Source: Ganoderma boninense (Eukaryota > Basidiomycota > Agaricomycetes > Polyporales > Polyporaceae). From it: 64,000 nt of DNA. A program made the position numbers and the translations under genes. Positions 58,901 through 64,000 of this stretch are shown here, in pieces (position 1 is the first letter of the stretch; each line of letters opens with the position of its first letter). The DNA lies in NCBI GenBank assembly GCA_002900995.3, contig CM035309.1, positions 558,001-622,000 on the forward strand, in the 5' to 3' direction. The notes beneath the pieces are model-generated. The model worked only from the letters and a program-made list of their open reading frames with translations. It ran no database searches and was not told the DNA's origin.

Positions 58901-61900
58901 GTTGAACGTCGTCTCGACGACCTTGAAAGAAGGGTCATGGACGCCAACTGAACGTGCAGCGCCGAAGAGGGAGATCTTGGTCGGGCGAGAACCGTCGGTC
59001 TCGACAACAACCTTCTGACCGCGGCGGGGAGCGAAGAGGCGGCGAAGCGGGTTGTCGATGTATGCAGCACCTTGGATGACCGTGGTCGAGGTGAGGAGGG
59101 CGCGAGCCCAGCTAAGTTCCGGACCGGCGATGGTCTCGAGCCACGCAGCGGTCTCGGGGAGAGCGTCGCCGAGGACATAGGTCGCGGTGTTCCCGGAGAC
59201 TGCGGGGGCGATGGAAGTGCGGACAGAACGAGGGGCAGGGCTGAGATACTCAATGGTAGGGATCTTCGACTTGTCACCACCGTACTGGCGAGCGACCAGC
59301 TTCTCGATAAGGAGCGAGGTGATGTTGCCCAGGAGGTCCTTGATGGGCTCGTCCTTGACCTTGGAGTGCTTGACAGCAACCGGCCCTTGGAGAATGCAAA
59401 CACGCTGTGGGTCCTGGTCGAAGACGGCATCGATGTCCTCGGCAGCCCAGAGCGAATCCTATGAAGGATTTAGTCAGAGGAATAGGAACGAAACGTGGGA
59501 GACAGACCTTCTTGAACCAGACTTCAAAGTTCGCGTCAAGTACGGGGATGAAGGGCGCTGGCTTCTGGCCAGGACGTTGAGAGATGGCGAGGAAGTAAGC
59601 CTTGTCCTCCGCAGCGAGGATCTGCTCGGTCGCAGCGGGGTACTCCTTGAAGAACTTCTCGATGAAGTCAGCCGGCTTGTCGAGAGCGGAGAAGGACTGG
59701 AGGATCGAGGACTTCTGCCCGTTGTTGAGACCCGCGAAGCGCTCTTCGACGCGACGGAGCCAGTCGCCCGTAAGGTTGCGCAAAGACAGGTCGACCCAGC
59801 GCTCCTGGTGCGAGACATACATCAGACGGACCATGCGGAGAACCACCTCCTCGTAGGTCATGTCTGCGATATCCTCGACGACCGAGCCGTCCTTCTTCCA
59901 GCCAAACCAAGGCTTCGCGAAGTCCCGGTTGAGCTTGCCAATGATCTCTGCACGACGCTCAGTGAGCCAAGCGAGACGCTTCTCCTTCAGCAGCTTGAAG
60001 ACAGAGTCGTCGAACTCCTTCCAGAGCTTGACGGCGCGGGTCGCGATCTTGTGAATAGGCTCTCCGAGCTCAGAACGGACCGTAAGAATACCGCCGGTCT
60101 CCTTCGCGTAAGTGCCCTCCCACTGCGCATCGTCGACACCAGGCGCAGAGACAATAAGGTCCTTGACAGAAGAACTGGTGTGCGCCTCCTTCGCCACCAT
60201 GGCACGACTAGCGAAGAGGAAGCCGTCGAATGGCATGGGCTGGAGACCGTACATCTCAACAGACCAGTCGCCAGTGAGGTATGGCCAGAGGTCGTCAGCA
60301 CCACCGAAGCCGGAGCCACCGACGAGGATGAGGTTCGCGTGCTGGCGGATCGAACCGTAGGTCGAGAGAATGGGCTGGTGGAAGTCCTCACAAGAGTGAT
60401 GACCTCCAGCACGACCACCGGTCCACTGCATGATGATCGGGAAGTCAGGGTTCGCAGCAGCGATGTTGACAACCTGACGGATGCCGTCCACAGAGCCGGG
60501 CTTGAAGGAGACGTGCTTGATGCCGGCGTTACGGAGAGCGTCAATGATCTCGGCGGCCTTCTCCGTGCTGGGGATACCGGCAGCAACACAGAAACCCTCG
60601 ACAGGGAGCCCCTCGCGCCGCATCTCCTGCCAGAGCGGGAACTGGAAGCCAAACTGACGGGGGTTGATGTAGAGGGCATTCAGAGTGATCCCGACGCCAG
60701 CAGGAATGTTGGCTTGGATCTCAGCGACCTTCGAGCGGAGAGCGGCGGCATTGTAGTGGCCCCCGCCAGCGAGCTCGATGTGGTATCCGGCGTCGAGGAC
60801 GGCGCTGACGAAACCGGCCTTCACGGTCGTGGGTGTCATACCCGCTACCATGATGGGAGGCTTGCCAAGCAGGCGGGAGAAAGGAGTGTCGATATGGATG
60901 GTGCCATCGCTACAAACGGTCTTCAGTACATGGCCCAACTGGTACGTCTTAGGACAATTTACCTAGTCTTAACGAGGCTCGGAGAGAACTTCTTGATCCA
61001 CCACTGCTCGGTCTTGATGTTCTGCGCATCAAAGAGCTCGGCGGGACCCTTGGACTTGTCGCCAGCAACGACCACGCGAACGCCGCGGCCCTCCAGGTTG
61101 CGGGCCGTAAGCGGGCCGATGCCGCTGAGACCACCGGGACCGAAATCAAGCGCGTGCGTCGCGGTTTCAGGGAAGTTGGTCGCCTTGGACCAGTGGATAG
61201 GCTGCGTGAAAATCTGGTCGCACAGAGAACGCGTCAGGGAGCCAGAAAGCGAGCGAAGGTCAGAGCCTGTTGTGGGGTTGTCAGCAGGGATGCGGAAGGA
61301 AGATAGGTCTCCACTCGCCATCTTCTGTGTGGTATACAGGAATACCGAGATCCTCCTTCGTCCACAGCTCCTTGTTCTCGAGATCCTCCATGACCTCATC
61401 AGTGACAGTTTCGAGATACTTGCTGTGGTACGGGACGCCGACCACAAGGAAGCGAACGGAGAACACAGGCTTGCGCTGCGAGAAGGGTGTCTTGCTCTGG
61501 TCGAGACCCATTGGAGCGCGGATCTTCCTGAGGCTAGTGACGAGACCGTAGAGCGCACGGGGTGGCCCTGTGACGACGAATGCCCTGGGACCATTATTGA
61601 GAGAGACACCGATCTTCGAGTTGTCAGAAAGGTGCTTGTTCGTCTTTGCGATGTGGCCCTCGACTTCTTTGAGGGAGAGACCGGTGATAGACAGCATAGG
61701 ACTGGGGGCACCTTCGCCTCCATCGACCGAGTCCTGGACGATGCTGGGCTCGAGGGCAAGAACTGGGAACGCCTGTTGACCACGAAGACTGGAGTAGAAG
61801 GACCACTTAACCGCGCTCGCGGCATTCTTGTGGAAGGAGTCGAAAGTCGTCGACGCGGCTACGGCCAACGCGGAGACAAGGCCTTGAGAGTGGCCGGTCG

Positions 61901-63032
61901 CGCCCTGAAGACGAGCGCGGAGGTCACCGGGTGTAAGTTGTGATACGCGGCATACAATCAAGTACTGCGTAAGCTGGGTGAGGGCGATGAGGGGGAACGA
62001 CACGGGTATGGAGGCAAGGTAGGCCAGTGATGGGCGTGGAGATGCGCCGGTGAGCCACGAAATGACGTCGAGGCCATGAGTGTAGAGGGTCCCCTCCTCG
62101 GACTCTTCAACAAGGGGAATAAGAACTTCGCGAGTGATGGTGGTCAGGAAGTCGGAAGCGTAGGGCTTGTAGACGTCGTATAACGTCTGCAGCTCGTCGA
62201 AGTAGACCTCGTTAGTCCCCTGGCCGCCGAAGAGTGCGTAAATGTTCGCGTCCCCGCGGGCAGCCGCAGAAAGGAGGGCGCTGGAGGGCGCGCGCGGGAT
62301 ATCAGAGACGTTCTTTGCCTCGAGCGCTGCGAGAGCTTGGAAGTAGGAGGTGAGGACCGTCTTGCGGACCTCCGTGTCGAACGCGGCGACGATTACGTGA
62401 ATGTCTTGCGTACTGAGGTGGGACGCGGTGAAGTGCTTGAGTGATTTGAGGAGAATGGAGGTGCGCGCCGCCTCGGACTGCGCGTCCTCGTCTAGTTTTC
62501 CAGCGGTGAAGCCCAGGAAGCGAGAGAACAGCTCTACGGTCGCTTCGGCCGCGTTTTCGAGCTCCACAGTGGTGTCTATCGCGTCATTCGTGGCCTGGAC
62601 GTGCGTGAATTCATCTCTAAGTACTTCTGCGGCAGTCCACTCGTCCGCCTGGGTGGAGACCGGAATCGAGATCTGGCAGCACAAGGGATAGGGTCAGTCT
62701 CATTCCATAACTCCACGGCTCGAACGATCGGTCGCTGTATGCGCGCATACAGCAACATAAAACAGCGGGGGCGGGGACGGTCGCGACACGCGTCGCGGTA
62801 TTACGTACGTGACGCGATCTGCATACACCAGGCGCAATTTCACGCGTCCAGCGCGTGCCCGCGCGTCCTCTGGGTCCTCTCCTCCTCATCGCCATCCTCA
62901 CGGTTCCTCCAAGTCCCATCTGTTTGCGCCCACCCGGACTGAGACGGTATGAACACTCACTCTAATGGATCCGGATTGGATTAGGAGCGGGCGAGTCGTG
63001 ATGCCCTTGCCGGAAGCTGAGGATGCAGACAT
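49968..63032 (-). CDS. FAS1-FAS2: Fused type I fatty acid synthase (beta + alpha in one chain)
   Basis: Makes long-chain acyl-CoA from acetyl-CoA, malonyl-CoA and NADPH in the cytosol; 3,922 residues, 21 exons, exon 1 at 63032-62961, last exon 50003-49968. Domain order: acetyltransferase (GHSQG, Ser about 286), enoyl reductase (from about 585; [19 protein letters not shown] flavin site), hot-dog dehydratase (DFNPIH, ITHGMW with His about 1602), malonyl/palmitoyl transferase (GHSLGEYSA, Ser about 1830), then the fusion point near 2080 leading into alpha. ACP carries its phosphopantetheine Ser at about 2251 (GGKSTMQNE) after an Ala/Pro linker. Ketoreductase follows (TGVGKGSIG about 2731-2739; YSESK, Tyr about 2883). 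Ketosynthase has Cys about 3347 (VGACAT), His about 3584 and His about 3625. Phosphopantetheinyl transferase ([15 protein letters not shown]) ends the chain. All catalytic residues seen. Introns are 49-58 bp except the first (288 bp); introns 2 and 15 are GC-AG. Fusion is usual in Agaricomycotina, unlike yeast. Confidence 0.97.
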
Positions 63033-64000
63033 TGCGTGGGGGAAGTGATCGTCGTGTGGGCGGGGGGGATGAGAGAGGGAGAGGCGACGAGATGATGGGG
63101 AGGAGTACAACCCAGACGAAAGGGTAGTGCAGAAAGGGCCACGCCCGACGGCCCAACTTGAATTTTATACGAGCATCCCCAAACGCCCCCACCAGTGCCT
63201 GCACCCCAACGGTTCCCAGCGAACGCGCACTTCAAAATTCCCAATCGGGCATGCACGTCCCCGCGCGTGACGAAGCGCCAGATAGACGCCTGCCAGATCG
63301 TTATGTTTCCGCCTTTCCGGGCTCCCCAGACAAAATCCACCACTCGTCCTCCCTTCCCCTTGCGTAATTGGCCAGTGACGAGAGTCTGTCTTTCCTCGTC
63401 TCTGTCCCCACATGTGGACTGTGCGTGGCTACTCGCGTCGCTTCCCTTCGCGCAGCCCGCTCCCTCATGCCCTCGTCCTCGCCCTTGGCGCAATCGGCGA
63501 TCGCCTCAATGTCCTTCAGATCGCCAAAACGGCTGTCACTGTGGCGTGACTTCGAATTCCGAGAGAGTTTGTTGAGCTTTTCGCTGCCAACTCCTCCCCA
63601 ACGCATTTCATGCGCTGATAAGTTTCTTGTAGGTAAGATAGCAGACCCCACCTTCCAACGTGTGGGTTAAATTTTAAGATGGGGTTAATCTGCGCCGACG
63701 CCATGCCACGTACCTTGCACTTAGCGAGGACGTAAAGATGGGTTGGTCCTTCCGTTACTCACCAACTGTGACGAGGCGGGGAGGCGGCATGTGCACACCT
63801 AATCGCGAACTCCAAGCCAAGGTCCTGGAACACGTCTATCGATCCCTCGTGTCGACATCCGTCTGTCTTCTAAACAAACCTAGTGCAGGTCACAAACAAC
63901 GTTCCCCCGTCTGATTCGATGAAGAGGGCTATCATTGATTGCATCGTATGCCATGTGTTCTATAGTAAACAGTGGGGATGGGTAAGATTAGTCCGAACCT
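63033..64000. other. FAS upstream region, no gene recognised
   Basis: Contains the FAS promoter (TATAAAA at 63163-63169). Donor-like words on the minus strand near 63712-63718 and 63757-63763 hint at possible spliced leader or another transcript, but the adjoining frames show no recognisable protein. No partial gene can be supported at the window edge. Confidence 0.6.
63163..63169 (-). promoter_or_regulatory. TATA box of FAS
   Basis: TATAAAA on the minus strand, 131-137 bases before the ATG at 63032. A good position for a highly expressed fungal gene. Confidence 0.65.

Noticed and set aside
59187..61943. 918-codon open frame on the plus strand
   Set aside because: It lies antisense to the FAS enoyl-reductase and acetyltransferase exons and runs through FAS introns. 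The composition is a mirror of GC-rich third-position codon use and shows no domain. It is a shadow.
25372..63032. ACBP and FAS as members of a lipid gene cluster
   Set aside because: They are 24 kb apart with unrelated genes between them. A shared pathway alone is not evidence of a cluster.
63516..64000. Partial minus-strand gene entering from beyond the window
   Set aside because: Donor-like words exist, but the adjoining frames are short and match no family, so no feature is claimed.

Overview
The window reads as nuclear DNA of a filamentous basidiomycete, most likely an Agaricomycete (possibly Polyporales; the order is a guess). The reasons are short GT-AG introns of about 50-130 bp that interrupt nearly every gene, GC-rich coding and non-coding sequence, basidiomycete-style proteins (Zn2Cys6 regulator, VTC1, Dbp5), and above all a fatty acid synthase whose beta and alpha subunits are fused into one chain. 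I see no prokaryotic, viral, tRNA or rRNA features.

Layout. 1-11333: an 11-kb stretch with no supportable gene, rich in short tandem repeats. 11334-13940 (-): Zn2Cys6 transcription factor. 16155-18133 (-): tandem PH-domain protein. 18134-25371: 7-kb gene-free stretch. 25372-26231 (+): acyl-CoA-binding protein. 29742-33236 (-): secreted-propeller (kelch) type I membrane protein. 34020-35560 (-): class II DnaJ/Hsp40, sharing a 416-bp divergent promoter with 35977-36959 (+), a VTC1-type polyphosphate polymerase subunit. 36960-42904: gene-free. 42905-43522 (-): small orphan protein. 45940-48485 (-): mRNA-export helicase Dbp5, head to head with 48881-49789 (+), a Pof1/NMNAT-like nucleotidyltransferase. 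49968-63032 (-): the fused FAS, 21 exons and 3,922 residues. 63033-64000: FAS promoter and upstream DNA.

The genes are mostly housekeeping and are not an obvious functional cluster. FAS (acyl-CoA synthesis) and ACBP (acyl-CoA carrier) share a pathway but lie 24 kb apart. I reconstructed exon structures by reading both strands. For all nine spliced genes the summed exon lengths are divisible by three with one terminal stop, which is good internal support; the Pof1-like gene is a single uninterrupted ORF.

I did not find a convincing new multi-gene system. The most interesting signals are: (i) short words repeated at distant non-coding sites (a 13-mer CCTGAGGCCTGAG at five places, an 11-mer CTTACCCACGG at three, a 13-mer around AGCTGGGAGCTG at three); (ii) a 10-nt microexon in VTC1; (iii) two GC-AG introns in FAS and a splice junction inside the ketosynthase cysteine codon; (iv) three outlier introns (DBP5, kelch gene, FAS intron 1); (v) a kelch receptor-like protein with a long unexplained cytoplasmic tail; and (vi) candidate heat-shock and Pho4-type sites placed next to DnaJ and VTC1.
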